Source: Rhizobium chutanense
GTDB taxonomy: Bacteria > Pseudomonadota > Alphaproteobacteria > Rhizobiales > Rhizobiaceae
Reading direction: 5' to 3'
Length of the DNA: 64,000 bases
Assembly (NCBI RefSeq): GCF_002531935.1
Contig: NZ_NWSV01000010.1
Location: forward strand, 62,001 to 126,000
Every line of letters starts with the position of its first letter. Within the stretch, counting starts at the first letter, position 1. Positions 42,884 through 52,523 of the stretch are shown here, one piece after another. The translations under genes were made by a program, and so were the position numbers. The notes below the pieces were generated by a model that saw only the letters and a program-made list of their open reading frames with translations, made no database searches and was not told the DNA's origin.

Positions 42884-43702
42884 CTAGATATTCTGATCCA
42901 TCGTCTCTGCCGGGATTTCGTCGATGCGGTGGACGCGCACGAGTGTTGCCGGCACGCCGGCGACCGTGCAGTGCTCGGGAACCGGCTTCAGCACGACGCT
43001 GCCGGCGGCGATTTTGCTGAAGGCGCCGATTTCGATATTGCCGAGGATCTTGGCGCCCGCGCCGATCATCACGCCATGGCGGATCTTCGGGTGGCGGTCG
43101 CCGGTTTCCTTGCCGGTGCCGCCGAGCGTGACGTTCTGCAGGATCGAGACTTCGTCCTCGATGACAGCGGTTTCGCCGATGACGATGCCCGAGCCGTGGT
43201 CGAGCATGATGGAAGCGCCGATCCTGGCGGCGGGGTGGATATCCGGGCCGAAGACCAGCGAGGCGAGATTGGCGAGCCAGCTGGCGATCTCCGGACGGCC
43301 GGCGTTCCAGAGCGCATGGGCGATGCGGTGCGTCTCAAGCGCATGAAAACCCTTGAGGTTCAGAAGCGCGTGCAGAAATGTCGCGCAGGCCGGATCGCGC
43401 TCGCGCACGGCGGCGAGATCGGCCTCGACCTTGCGCATGATATCGTCATCAAGCGTCGACAGCATGAGATCGAACAGATTGCCCGTTTCGACCTGCGTCA
43501 CGGAAAGCCGCGCGGCCAGAACACGGGCGATGATCTCTCTATTGCCGGTGGCTTCGATTACCTCTGCGGCCAGCAGCCGCTGTAATATCGGCTCGCGCAC
43601 GGCAAGTTCGGCCGCCTCGGCGCGGATCGCCGCCCAGACGGATGTGTCGCTCAAAGGCAGCGGCTGCTGCTCGGCCAAACCGAGGCCGGTCGATTTCGGC
43701 AT
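42884..43702 (-). CDS. cysE: Serine O-acetyltransferase
   Basis: This 272-residue enzyme acetylates L-serine with acetyl-CoA, the first step of cysteine synthesis. The N-terminal SATase helical domain (VWAAIRAEAAELAVREPILQRLL) is followed by the left-handed parallel beta-helix of hexapeptide repeats, with DIHPAARIGASIMLDHGSGIVIGETAVIEDEVSILQNVTLGGTGK carrying the catalytic His/Asp region. A C-terminal VAGVPATLVRVHRIDEIPAETMDQNI tail is expected to interact with CysK. GGAGGAAA upstream supports ATG 43702. Apparently monocistronic. Confidence 0.96.
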   Translation of the reverse strand: MPKSTGLGLAEQQPLPLSDTSVWAAIRAEAAELAVREPILQRLLAAEVIEATGNREIIARVLAARLSVTQVETGNLFDLMLSTLDDDIMRKVEADLAAVRERDPACATFLHALLNLKGFHALETHRIAHALWNAGRPEIASWLANLASLVFGPDIHPAARIGASIMLDHGSGIVIGETAVIEDEVSILQNVTLGGTGKETGDRHPKIRHGVMIGAGAKILGNIEIGAFSKIAAGSVVLKPVPEHCTVAGVPATLVRVHRIDEIPAETMDQNI

Positions 43703-43812
43703 TGACGTTTCCTCCGTCAGTCATGGCCCAGGCAGTCGCTGCGTGGATTTTTATGTTTCGCCCGGCCAAGGCATTTGGCAAGCCGGATATTCCAGGGGTC
43801 TTGGGCGATCCT

Positions 43813-44307
43813 TTAGCCAGGCGCTTGCGGGCCAAGCGTCGGTTCCGGAAGACGGCGCCAATGATAGAGCACGTCAGGCTCTTTTTCCTCATTGTCGGCG
43901 CCGTCGGTCTCTTCCTCGGCGGCAAAACCGTGCCGCTCGTAGAAAGCACGTGCGCCGATATTCCGCTGGAATGTCCAGAGCCTGATCTCGTCCATCTCCT
44001 CCATCGCGTAGCCGAGAAGCCGGGCGCCGATGCCCAGGCCCTGAAAGTCGGGGAGAACGTAAAGCTGCTCTATCCAGTCGCCGCCATAGGCGATGACGCC
44101 GACAAGCTGGTTGCCCATGGCGGCGCCAAGGATGGTGCAGTTCGGCAGCAAATGCATGCGCCAGTACTGCTCTTCTTCTTCAGGCGTATGCAGATCCGGC
44201 AGCCAGGGCAGCCGCTGCCAGAGCGCAACACGCCTGATCTTCGCGGCTGCCTGCATATGGCCAGCGTCAAGGGTCACGATCTCAGCTTCCGTCGGAGCGT
44301 CGTCCAT
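43813..44307 (-). CDS. GNAT-family N-acetyltransferase
   Basis: This 164-residue GNAT protein has QLVGVIAYGGDWIEQLYVLPDFQGLGIGARLLGYAME (core strands and the QGLGIG acetyl-CoA loop) followed by IRLWTFQRNIGARAFYERHGF. Its substrate is unknown. It is the third gene of an apparent operon with a CobW-type GTPase and a WD40 protein, with only 15 bp between it and the WD40 stop. ATG 44307 (MDDAPTEAEIV) is chosen; an in-frame TTG at 44316 is possible. Its place in a possibly zinc-regulated operon is suggestive. Confidence 0.87.
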   Translation of the reverse strand: MDDAPTEAEIVTLDAGHMQAAAKIRRVALWQRLPWLPDLHTPEEEEQYWRMHLLPNCTILGAAMGNQLVGVIAYGGDWIEQLYVLPDFQGLGIGARLLGYAMEEMDEIRLWTFQRNIGARAFYERHGFAAEEETDGADNEEKEPDVLYHWRRLPEPTLGPQAPG

Positions 44308-44322
44308 TGCCGACAATGCAGT

Positions 44323-45312
44323 TCAGGCCGAAATATCGATGACGCCGCAATCGCCGGCTTCGGAGGCGAAGGCGAGCAGTTTGCCGTCCTTGCTCCAGCT
44401 CATTGCCGTGACGGCGCCCTTGCCGGGACGGCGCAGCAGCGCCTCCTTGCTGTCGGCGATGCGCACGGCCAGAATCATGCCGTCGATGAAGCCGATGGCG
44501 AGGATGTCCTCGAGCGGATGAAATTTCACCGCCGTTGCCATGATATTGGCGCGGGTGCCGAGTTCCAGCGGCGCCTTGCCCATCGGCCCGTCCTTGCCCT
44601 GGAACGGCCAGACGATGGCCGCCGGCGCACCCGAAGAGGCGAGCCACTTGCCCTTGACCGACCAGGAGAGCGATTTCACCTTGGCGGGATAACCGGTCAT
44701 CCGCATATGGCGGGCCTCAGTGCCCGGCTTGCTGTCGAGTTTCCAGCCGTGCAGCGCATTTTCCTGCATCGAGGTGACGAGGAAATTGCCATCGGGCGAG
44801 AAGGTGACGCCGGTATGCGCGCCCTTCCATTCGAGATCGACCGGCTTGGCGCTCATGCCGACCCAGTGCAGCGACACGCCGTTGTAACGGGCGGCGGCGA
44901 TGCGCAGGCCCTTCGGCGCGAAGGCAAGGCCTTCGACGGTGCGCTCCTCGGGGAATTCCTTGGTGGTGCCGTCGGCAAGACGCACGAGCGAACTCTTGCC
45001 GTAGGAATAGGCAATTGCGCCCTGCGGGCCGGCGGCGACCTGCGAAATCCACTTGCGCGGCGCGGTGGCGATCTCGCTGACGCTGCCGTCGGCGGCGATG
45101 CGCAGCACCTTGCCGTCCTCGCCGCCGGAAATCAGGCTCTCGCTATAGGGATCGCGGATGACGGTGAGCATGCCCTGATGGGCTTCGCAAACCCTCTCGC
45201 CGCCATCCAGCCGATGAAACGTGCCGTTTGCGTTTGCGAAGAAGGGGACATCACCTAAAAATTCGACGGCCAGAACGTGGCCGTCGAGATCAAGCGGTGC
45301 AACTGTCGGCAT
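44323..45312 (-). CDS. WD40-repeat beta-propeller protein
   Basis: This 329-residue soluble protein is built of degenerate WD40 blades, for example ISQVAAGPQGAIAYSYGKSSLVRL, GLAFAPKGLRIAAARYNGVSLHWV, GVTFSPDGNFLVTSMQENALHGWKL, SLSWSVKGKWLASSGAPAAIVWPF and AMSWSKDGKLLAFASEAGDCGVIDI. No signal peptide or catalytic residues are evident, so it is probably a scaffold. Its ATG overlaps the stop codon of the CobW-type GTPase gene by one base (TGATG), so the two are coupled and it probably serves the same metal-delivery process. Confidence 0.9.
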   Translation of the reverse strand: MPTVAPLDLDGHVLAVEFLGDVPFFANANGTFHRLDGGERVCEAHQGMLTVIRDPYSESLISGGEDGKVLRIAADGSVSEIATAPRKWISQVAAGPQGAIAYSYGKSSLVRLADGTTKEFPEERTVEGLAFAPKGLRIAAARYNGVSLHWVGMSAKPVDLEWKGAHTGVTFSPDGNFLVTSMQENALHGWKLDSKPGTEARHMRMTGYPAKVKSLSWSVKGKWLASSGAPAAIVWPFQGKDGPMGKAPLELGTRANIMATAVKFHPLEDILAIGFIDGMILAVRIADSKEALLRRPGKGAVTAMSWSKDGKLLAFASEAGDCGVIDISA

Positions 45313-46421
45313 CAGGCGGCAGCCTCGCAGGCCTTGAAGGAGGCTTCGAGCTTCTCGCGGTCGAGATCACGGCCGATGAAGACGAGACGGCTTTCGTGCT
45401 TTTCGCCTTCCTTCCAGGGCCGCTGGTGATCGCCCTCGATGATCATGTGGACGCCTTGAACGACATAACGCTCGGGATCGTCCTTGAAGGCGATGATGCC
45501 CTTGAGACGCAGAATATTCGGGCCCTGCGTCTGGGTGACCTTCTGAATCCAGGGGAAGAAGCGTTCGGGGTTCATCTGGCCGCCGCGCAGCGACACCGAT
45601 TGCACCGTGACATCGTGGATCGCCGACATTGCGCCGTGGTTATGGGCGCCATGGTCATGATGGTCGTGCCCGTGGTGATCATGGTGATGATCGTGATCAT
45701 GGTCATGATGGTGGTGGTCGTGATCGCAGTCCGGGCCGCAGACGTGATCGTCATGGCCATGCTCGAGGAAATGCGGATCGTTTTCCAGCGCGCGTTCCAG
45801 GTTGAAGGCGCCCTGATCGAGCACGCGGGCGAGGTCGACGCCGGAGCGGCTGGTTTTGTAGACGCGCGCAGCCGGATTGATGGCGCGGACGATGTCTTCG
45901 ATGACATCAAGCTCTTCCGGTGTCACGAGGTCGCTCTTGTTGATGACGACGACGTCGGCAAAAGCGATCTGGTCTTCGGCCTCGCGGCTGTCCTTCAGGC
46001 GCAGCGGCAGGTGCTTGGCGTCGACGAGGGCGATGACGGCGTCGAGCTCGGTCTTGGCGCGCACGTCGTCGTCCATGAAGAAGGTCTGGGCGACCGGCAC
46101 CGGATCGGCAAGGCCGGTGGTTTCGACGATGATGCCGTCGAAGCGGCCGGGGCGGCGCATCAGACCTTCGACGACACGGATCAGGTCGCCGCGCACCGTG
46201 CAACAGACGCAGCCGTTGTTCATCTCGTAGATTTCTTCGTCCGACTCGACGATCAGGTCGTTGTCGATGCCGATTTCGCCGAACTCATTGACGATGACCG
46301 CATATTTCTTGCCGTGATTTTCGGAAAGGATGCGGTTGAGCAAGGTCGTCTTGCCGGCGCCGAGATAACCGGTGAGCACGGTGACGGGAATGGGCTTCTG
46401 GGTGGAGATCGCGTCGGTCAT
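45312..46421 (-). CDS. CobW/COG0523-family zinc-binding GTPase (metallochaperone)
   Basis: This 369-residue G3E GTPase has a P-loop [19 protein letters not shown] (near residues 14-32), the metal motif GCVCC (near 70), VETTGLADP as Walker B region and the base-recognition motif INKSD. A very His/Asp-rich loop (about residues 220-262, dozens of His) should bind Zn2+. The CobW C-terminal domain follows ([19 protein letters not shown] onward). Such proteins deliver zinc under deficiency. The start is ATG 46421 ([18 protein letters not shown]). It leads an operon with the WD40 and GNAT genes, and a Zur-like palindrome lies about 100 bp upstream. Confidence 0.94.
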   Translation of the reverse strand: MTDAISTQKPIPVTVLTGYLGAGKTTLLNRILSENHGKKYAVIVNEFGEIGIDNDLIVESDEEIYEMNNGCVCCTVRGDLIRVVEGLMRRPGRFDGIIVETTGLADPVPVAQTFFMDDDVRAKTELDAVIALVDAKHLPLRLKDSREAEDQIAFADVVVINKSDLVTPEELDVIEDIVRAINPAARVYKTSRSGVDLARVLDQGAFNLERALENDPHFLEHGHDDHVCGPDCDHDHHHHDHDHDHHHDHHGHDHHDHGAHNHGAMSAIHDVTVQSVSLRGGQMNPERFFPWIQKVTQTQGPNILRLKGIIAFKDDPERYVVQGVHMIIEGDHQRPWKEGEKHESRLVFIGRDLDREKLEASFKACEAAA

Positions 46422-46519
46422 GAGAACCTCTAGGATTAGGCGTGCAGCCGAGCGGCTCCCGTCGGCTGCTTGAACGGTCGGTCTCATATAATGGCATGGG
46501 CGCGGCAGTTCAAAGGGTT

Positions 46520-46541
46520 TTATAATGTTATAAGATCACGT
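46520..46541. promoter_or_regulatory. Zur-box-like AT-rich palindrome upstream of the CobW-type gene
   Basis: TTATAATGTTATAA (46520-46533) is two palindromic TTATAA blocks spaced by TG, continued by GATCACGT. The stretch AATGTTATA matches one half of the classical Zur consensus, while the other half is degenerate. It stands alone as an AT-rich island in GC-rich DNA, between the CobW-type gene and the creatininase gene. Zur control fits the zinc-chaperone function but is inferred. Confidence 0.55.
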
Positions 46542-46566
46542 CGGCTGCCGGGTGCAGCTTCCACCT

Positions 46567-47355
46567 TCAGCCCAGCTGCGTGACGTCGAAGGCATCGACA
46601 TCCTCCAGCAATTCGACCAGTCCCTTCACCGCATGCGCAATCAGCGCCTCACCCTTCTCCGCCGTCGCAGCCGCGGCGTTGCCCGTCACGCCTTGCGGGT
46701 TGAGATCGGACATCTTCCAGCCGAAGGCATGCGGCCCGTAGGCGCGCAGATGTTTGAAGCGGGTGGCGAAGTCCGTTTGCCGTGATGGGAAATCCGCAGC
46801 CTTGGCCATATCGACTTTATCAGGATGAAGCGCCAGCATCACCGAGGTCTCGATGTCGCCGCCGTGAATGCCGATCGCCTTTTCCTCCGGTCGGATCACA
46901 CCATCCGGCAGGCCGAAGCGGGTCCAGCTCGTCGCCACCGCCAGCATGGCAAAGCGGATCCGCGCTTCGGTGGCGACGATCGTCATGACGGGCGAATTGC
47001 CGCCATGGGCGTTCAGCATCATGAATTTGCGGATGCCCTGCTTCGCCACGTCTTCGGCGATGCCGAGCCAGCGGTCGACCGCCTCGTCGAAGGCGAGCGT
47101 CTTCGTTCCTTCAACATCCATATGCTCTATGGAATAGCCGACGGATTCGGCGGGCAGGAAGGTAACCGGCAGGCCGGCGGGCAGGGCCGTCTTCAATCGT
47201 CCGGCGATGCCTTCGGCAATCAGGGTGTCGGTTTCGAAGGGCAGGTGAGGGCCGTGCTGTTCATGGGCGCCGAGCGGCAGCACGGCGATCGGACGGTGCC
47301 CGCCGGGAGCAGAGGCCGGGTCGCTGTCTTCGAAGCGGGGCGAAGGCGTCATCAT
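46567..47355 (-). CDS. Creatininase-family amidohydrolase
   Basis: This 262-residue protein has creatininase-fold metal ligands in IAVLPLGAHEQHGPHLPFETDTLIAE, and the conserved blocks MLNAHGGNSPVM and AIGIHGGDIETSVMLAL. The family includes creatinine amidohydrolase, FAPy deformylase and the mycofactocin peptidase. The specific substrate is not evident. Two tandem ATGs (47355, 47352) can serve as start. It lies upstream of the CobW-type operon on the same strand, with the Zur-like box between, so co-transcription is uncertain. Confidence 0.88.
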   Translation of the reverse strand: MMTPSPRFEDSDPASAPGGHRPIAVLPLGAHEQHGPHLPFETDTLIAEGIAGRLKTALPAGLPVTFLPAESVGYSIEHMDVEGTKTLAFDEAVDRWLGIAEDVAKQGIRKFMMLNAHGGNSPVMTIVATEARIRFAMLAVATSWTRFGLPDGVIRPEEKAIGIHGGDIETSVMLALHPDKVDMAKAADFPSRQTDFATRFKHLRAYGPHAFGWKMSDLNPQGVTGNAAAATAEKGEALIAHAVKGLVELLEDVDAFDVTQLG

Positions 47356-47440
47356 CCGGTCGTTGCCTCTTGTTTATGACGAGATCCTGGGCAATGTCAT
47401 ATCGCAGCGGCGCCAGGGCTTAAAGATCAAAGGGATGGCA

Positions 47441-47953
47441 ATGGGAAAGAAGCACAAGGACGGCAAAAAGAACAAGTCCAAGAAGAAGGACCAGACCGAG
47501 TATACGCTCGTCGACCTTTCTCCGGCGCTGACCCAGGCGGCTCGTTCCATGCGTACGGTACTTTCGCGCAACCTGCTCGAAAGCGGCCTCTATGCCGGCC
47601 AGGACGGCGTCATTCTCTCGCTCGCCGAAAGCGACGGCATGACGGCCGGCGGCCTTGCCCACAAGCTCGGCGTCAAGGCGCCGACGATGACGCGCACGAT
47701 CGGCCGCATGGAGGCGCAGGGTTTTCTCGAGCGCAAGCCCGATGCCGAGGATGCGCGTCTCACCAAGGTCTATCTCACCGAACTCGGCCGTGGCAGCGTG
47801 CAGGCGATCGAAATGGCGGCCTCGGCATGCGACCGGCTGGCGACGCTGGAATTCTCCGACAAGGAAATCCGCAATCTCGTCCGGCTGCTGAAAGCGATCG
47901 ACGGTAATCTCCAGGCCGAAGCCCTTCATATCGAGGAACCCGACGAAGACTGA
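47441..47953 (+). CDS. MarR-family transcriptional regulator with Lys-rich N-terminus
   Basis: This 170-residue winged-HTH protein starts with a very basic tail (MGKKHKDGKKNKSKKKDQTEY) unusual for MarR proteins. The domain itself is standard: SRNLLESGLYAGQDGVILSLAESDGMTAGGLAHKLGVKAPTMTRTIGRMEAQGFLERKPDAEDARLTKVYLTELGR, with the DxR wing. The start at ATG 47441 is supported by AAAGGG six bases upstream; ATG 47435 is an alternative. It is divergent from the creatininase gene (85 bp between starts), a possible target. Confidence 0.9.
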   Translation: MGKKHKDGKKNKSKKKDQTEYTLVDLSPALTQAARSMRTVLSRNLLESGLYAGQDGVILSLAESDGMTAGGLAHKLGVKAPTMTRTIGRMEAQGFLERKPDAEDARLTKVYLTELGRGSVQAIEMAASACDRLATLEFSDKEIRNLVRLLKAIDGNLQAEALHIEEPDED

Positions 47954-48073
47954 AATTTCCCTGAAAGACGAATTGCCTCCGCCGGTTAAATCTTTTAATT
48001 AAACATTTTAAGGGGGCCGCGCCGGTTTGCCGGCGTGGCCTTGCTGTCTTGCGTGCTGCCTGGAGGAGGACAC

Positions 48074-49096
48074 GTGGTCCAGAAGATCAAGCTTTCGACG
48101 ATCGCCGAAACGCTCGGCATTTCAACGGCGACCGTATCGCTAGCCTTACGCGACAGTCCGCTCGTCGCCGGCAATACCCGGGAAAAGATCAAGGAACAGG
48201 CGCGCGCGCTCGGCTATATCTACAATCGCCGCGCCGCCAGCCTTCGCACCTCGCGCTCCGGCATCATCGGCGTCGTCGTGCACGATATCATGAACCCCTT
48301 CTACGGCGAGATCCTGAAAGCGATCGAAAGCGAACTCGACCGCAGCCGCCATACCTTCATCCTTTCCAACCACTACGACAATGTCGAGAAACAGCGCACC
48401 TTCATCGAGACGCTGCTGCAACTCGGCGGCGACGGCGTCATCATGTCGCCGGCGATCGGCACGCCGCCGGAAGACGTGCAACTGGCGGAAGAAAACGGCA
48501 TGCCGGCGATCCTGGTCGCCCGCTCGATGGAAGGGCAGGACCTGCCGACCTATCGCGGCGACGACAGCTACGGCATCTCGCTTGCCACCAACCACCTGAT
48601 CGGCCTCGGCCACCGCTCGATCGCCATGATCGGCGGCACCGACCAGACGTCCACTGGCCGCGACCGCTACCAGGGTTATGTCAATGCCTTGCGCAAGGCC
48701 GGCATCGAGGTCGATCCGAACCTGCGCATTCCCGGCCCGCGCTCGAAACAGGGCGGCTTCGAGGCCGCCGTGCATTTCCTGTCGCTGCCGCAGAAGCCGA
48801 CGGCCGCCGTTTGCTGGAACGATCTCGTGGCGATCGGGCTGATGAACGGCATTTCGCGCGCAGGCCTGATGCCGGGACGCGACATTTCCGTCACCGGTTA
48901 TGACGATCTCGAAGAGGCATCGATCGCCACGCCGGCACTGACAACCGTCTGGAACGGCCAGGCCGAGGTCGGGCGCCTGGCCGCCCGGGCGCTGCTCGAT
49001 CGCCTTGCCGGCAGCCACGAGCCCGACGGCATGCATCTGATCAAACCCGAAATGCGCATTCGCCAGTCCACCAGCCCCCATCGGCCCCGCGCCTGA
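48074..49096 (+). CDS. LacI-family transcriptional regulator
   Basis: This 340-residue LacI protein has the HTH VQKIKLSTIAETLGISTATVSLALRDSPLV, hinge NRRAASLRTSRSG, and a type-3 binding-protein sensor (IIGVVVHDIMNPFYGEILKAIESELDR...GGFEAAVHFLSLPQKPTAAVCWNDLVAIGLMNGI). The start is GTG 48074, fixed by GGAGGAGGA at 48062-48070 and by the HTH position. The frame is open 13 codons further but lacks support. It precedes a 2-hydroxyacid dehydrogenase gene by 34 bp, so it may control that gene. An AT-rich block (47985-48010) upstream may hold its promoter. Confidence 0.92.
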   Translation: MVQKIKLSTIAETLGISTATVSLALRDSPLVAGNTREKIKEQARALGYIYNRRAASLRTSRSGIIGVVVHDIMNPFYGEILKAIESELDRSRHTFILSNHYDNVEKQRTFIETLLQLGGDGVIMSPAIGTPPEDVQLAEENGMPAILVARSMEGQDLPTYRGDDSYGISLATNHLIGLGHRSIAMIGGTDQTSTGRDRYQGYVNALRKAGIEVDPNLRIPGPRSKQGGFEAAVHFLSLPQKPTAAVCWNDLVAIGLMNGISRAGLMPGRDISVTGYDDLEEASIATPALTTVWNGQAEVGRLAARALLDRLAGSHEPDGMHLIKPEMRIRQSTSPHRPRA

Positions 49097-49130
49097 ACCC
49101 AGGCCGCCGCGCGCCCTAAGAGGAAAAGCC

Positions 49131-50087
49131 ATGTCCCGCATCGCCATTCTCGTTCCCGGGAAGATACACGAGCGTGTTCTCGAAAGGCTGAAGGATCGCT
49201 TCGAGATCGTCGCCGTCCCGCGCGCGGAGAGGCTTGCGCTCGACGGTGAGACCGCCGGCCGCATTCGCGGCGTCGCCGTTTCCGGCGCCTTTCCCGGCGC
49301 CTGGATGGATCAACTGCCTGAAGTCGAGGTGATTGCCAGCTTCGGCGTCGGTTATGACGGCATGGATGTGAGGCGGGCCGCCGAAAAGGGTATCGTCGTC
49401 ACCAACACGCCCGATGTGCTGAACGACGAGGTCGCCGATACGGCGATCGGCCTGCTCCTGAACACGATCCGCGAATTGCCGCGGGCCGAGGCCTGGCTGC
49501 GTACCGGCAACTGGAAGCCGGGCGTGGCCTATCCGCTGTCGCGCTTCTCGCTCAAAGGTCGTCATGTCGGGCTCTACGGCCTTGGCCGTATCGGGCTTGA
49601 GATCGCCAAGCGGCTGGAACCGTTCAAGGTGAAGATCAGCTACCACACGCGGTCGCGCCATGCCGATGCGCCCTATGATTATCATCCGACGCTGAAGGGG
49701 CTGGCGGAAGCGGTGGATACGCTGATCGCCATCGTTCCGAAGACGCCGCAGACGCATAAGACGATCGATGCCGATATTCTGTCAGCACTCGGCCCGGACG
49801 GCATTCTCGTCAATGTCGGCCGCGGCTGGACGGTGGACGAGGAGGCGCTCGGTGCCGCCCTTGCCTCCGGCGCACTTGGGGCAGCCGGCCTCGACGTCTT
49901 CTATGACGAGCCGACGGTGCCGGCCTGCCTGCTGGAACCGGTCAATGCGGTGCTCCTGCCGCACGTCGCCTCCGCGTCGGTGCCGACCCGCAACGCCATG
50001 GCCGATCTCGTCGCCGACAATCTCATTGCCTGGTTCGACAAGGGGGCCACGTTGACGCCGGTGCCGGAGACACCGCAAAAAACCTGA
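49131..50087 (+). CDS. D-2-hydroxyacid dehydrogenase (glyoxylate/hydroxypyruvate reductase type)
   Basis: This 318-residue NAD(P)-dependent enzyme has the Rossmann motif HVGLYGLGRIGLEIAKRL. The catalytic triad regions are VNVGRGWTVDEEAL (Arg), DVFYDEPTVP (Glu) and LLPHVASAS (His). SFGVGYDGMDVRRAAEKGIVVTNTPDVLNDEVADTAIGL is the substrate-domain signature. It reduces small 2-keto acids such as glyoxylate or hydroxypyruvate. It follows the LacI gene by 34 bp and GAGGAAAAGCC supports the start. Two bases separate its stop from the convergent hydrolase stop. Confidence 0.93.
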   Translation: MSRIAILVPGKIHERVLERLKDRFEIVAVPRAERLALDGETAGRIRGVAVSGAFPGAWMDQLPEVEVIASFGVGYDGMDVRRAAEKGIVVTNTPDVLNDEVADTAIGLLLNTIRELPRAEAWLRTGNWKPGVAYPLSRFSLKGRHVGLYGLGRIGLEIAKRLEPFKVKISYHTRSRHADAPYDYHPTLKGLAEAVDTLIAIVPKTPQTHKTIDADILSALGPDGILVNVGRGWTVDEEALGAALASGALGAAGLDVFYDEPTVPACLLEPVNAVLLPHVASASVPTRNAMADLVADNLIAWFDKGATLTPVPETPQKT

Positions 50088-50089
50088 AA

Positions 50090-50869
50090 CTAAGCGATCG
50101 CCTGCGCCGGGATGACTTGCAGCTTGCCCGCGGCATGGCTGCGGACGGCGTCGCCGAAGGCGGCAAACAGCTTGTTCGACGGCTTGTCGGTTTCGGCCCA
50201 ATATTCCGGGTGCCATTGCACGCCGACGGCGAAGGCCTTGGCGTCGATGACGGAGACGGCCTCCACCGTGCCGTCCTCGGCGATCGCTTCCACCTGCAGG
50301 CGGGGCGCGGTGCGGGCGATCGCCTGGCGATGCAGGGAGTTCACGCGGACCTCGCCCGGGCCGAGAATGCCGGCGATGCAGGATCCCTCCTTGATGTGGA
50401 CGCTTTGGCGAATGGCGTACATGCCGTCGCGGTCGACGCCTTCCGGCCGGCGGTGGTCCCAGATGCCGGGCTGCTCCTGGATCTCGCTTGCGAGCGAGCC
50501 GCCGAGCGCGACGTTCAGCTCCTGGATGCCGCGGCAGATGGCGAGCAGCGGGATGGCGCGGTCGATGGCGCGGCGGATCAGCGGCAGGCTGGTGGCGTCG
50601 CGGGCGGGGTCGAAGGGGCCGTCCTTGTCATTGGCCTCGGCGCCGTAGAGGGAGGGATGCACATTGCTGGCCGAGCCGGAAACCAGGAGGCCGTCGACGC
50701 GGTCGAGGATCGCGTCGGTGTCGTAGCCTGCCTCGAAGGCCGGAACGATGAAGGCCATGACGCCGGCTGCATTCAACGCGGCACTGAGATATTGATGCTG
50801 CACGGCATGCCAGGTCGCGCCGTCGAAGCTGCGGATATCGGCAGGAATGGCAACGATCGGTTTCGTCAT
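50090..50869 (-). CDS. Class I glutamine amidotransferase-like gamma-Glu hydrolase (PuuD-like)
   Basis: This 259-residue peptidase C26 family protein has the nucleophile Cys in LLAICRGIQELNVALGGSL and the His/Glu dyad in FAVGVQWHPEYW. VDGLLVSGSASNVHPSLY and VRVNSLHRQAI are further family blocks. PuuD cleaves gamma-glutamyl-GABA in putrescine catabolism. Here no other puu genes are adjacent, so the substrate is uncertain. ATG 50869 (MTKPIVAIPADIR) is chosen over an upstream TTG. A tandem direct repeat lies 22-53 bp upstream. Confidence 0.9.
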   Translation of the reverse strand: MTKPIVAIPADIRSFDGATWHAVQHQYLSAALNAAGVMAFIVPAFEAGYDTDAILDRVDGLLVSGSASNVHPSLYGAEANDKDGPFDPARDATSLPLIRRAIDRAIPLLAICRGIQELNVALGGSLASEIQEQPGIWDHRRPEGVDRDGMYAIRQSVHIKEGSCIAGILGPGEVRVNSLHRQAIARTAPRLQVEAIAEDGTVEAVSVIDAKAFAVGVQWHPEYWAETDKPSNKLFAAFGDAVRSHAAGKLQVIPAQAIA

Positions 50870-50890
50870 ATCAGCCCCGGTCAAATCTTC

Positions 50891-50922
50891 ATGCTTGTCG
50901 TTTCTTTATGCTTATCGTTTCT
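50891..50922. promoter_or_regulatory. Tandem 15-bp direct repeat upstream of the PuuD-like gene
   Basis: ATGCTTGTCGTTTCT (50891-50905) and ATGCTTATCGTTTCT (50908-50922) differ at one base and repeat with a 17-bp period. The pair lies directly upstream of the minus-strand start at 50869. It could be a regulator binding site. The rest of the 310-bp gap to the TRAP gene shows nothing else clear. Confidence 0.5.
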
Positions 50923-51140
50923 GGCGCCAGAACGGTCGTCAAGTCAACGCTTGGCTGTATCAGGCGGCCAAATTGCGGCGGAAATGGCGTCGGAACTCCC
51001 GCGCTTGTCGCTAAGCCGCTGATTTTGATGGGCCCGTTCGCATTGTCTTATTGTCGTCTTGATGCCAAAGGCTAATAGACTAAAGCTTGAATCGCGGCCT
51101 TCGCCATGCTTAGGTTTGCCCTTGCTGCGGGTAGGGGTGA

Positions 51141-52286
<1,146 letters not shown>

Positions 52287-52308
52287 GCTTTCGCTGGCCT
52301 TTGTGGCT

Positions 52309-52448
52309 GCCCCTCACCCTAACCCTCTCCCCGTTTTGACGGGGAGAGGGGACGTGCCCTGCGAGAGGTTGGTGGGGAACGGAGAGGTTGCGGCATGGTC
52401 CCTTCGCCCCGTTTACGGGGAGAAGGTGGCGGCAGCCGGATGAGGGGC
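52309..52448. repeat. RIME-like intergenic repeat
   Basis: The element is bounded by GCCCCTCACCC and ATGAGGGGC. Its inner hairpins CTCTCCCCGTTTTGACGGGG and CGCCCCGTTTACGGGG, plus GGCAGCCGGATGAGGGG, match the modules at 5237-5376. It lies between the TRAP binding-protein gene and its terminator. Confidence 0.8.
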
Positions 52449-52484
52449 GGTCACCCCGCTGAGGTTTGATTTTAGCCGAGTAAG

Positions 52485-52519
52485 CCCCCGGATCCTTTCG
52501 GTCCGGGGGTTTTCTTTTT
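52485..52519. terminator. Bidirectional terminator between convergent TRAP genes
   Basis: The CCCCCGGATCC / GGTCCGGGGG stem is followed by TTTTCTTTTT on the plus strand. It lies between the binding-protein gene and the minus-strand permease gene. Confidence 0.85.
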
Positions 52520-52523
52520 GACG

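Noticed and set aside
45640..45770. CAT/ATG-rich tract near 45.7 kb taken as a simple repeat
   Set aside because: It encodes the His/Asp-rich metal-binding loop of the CobW-type GTPase on the minus strand.
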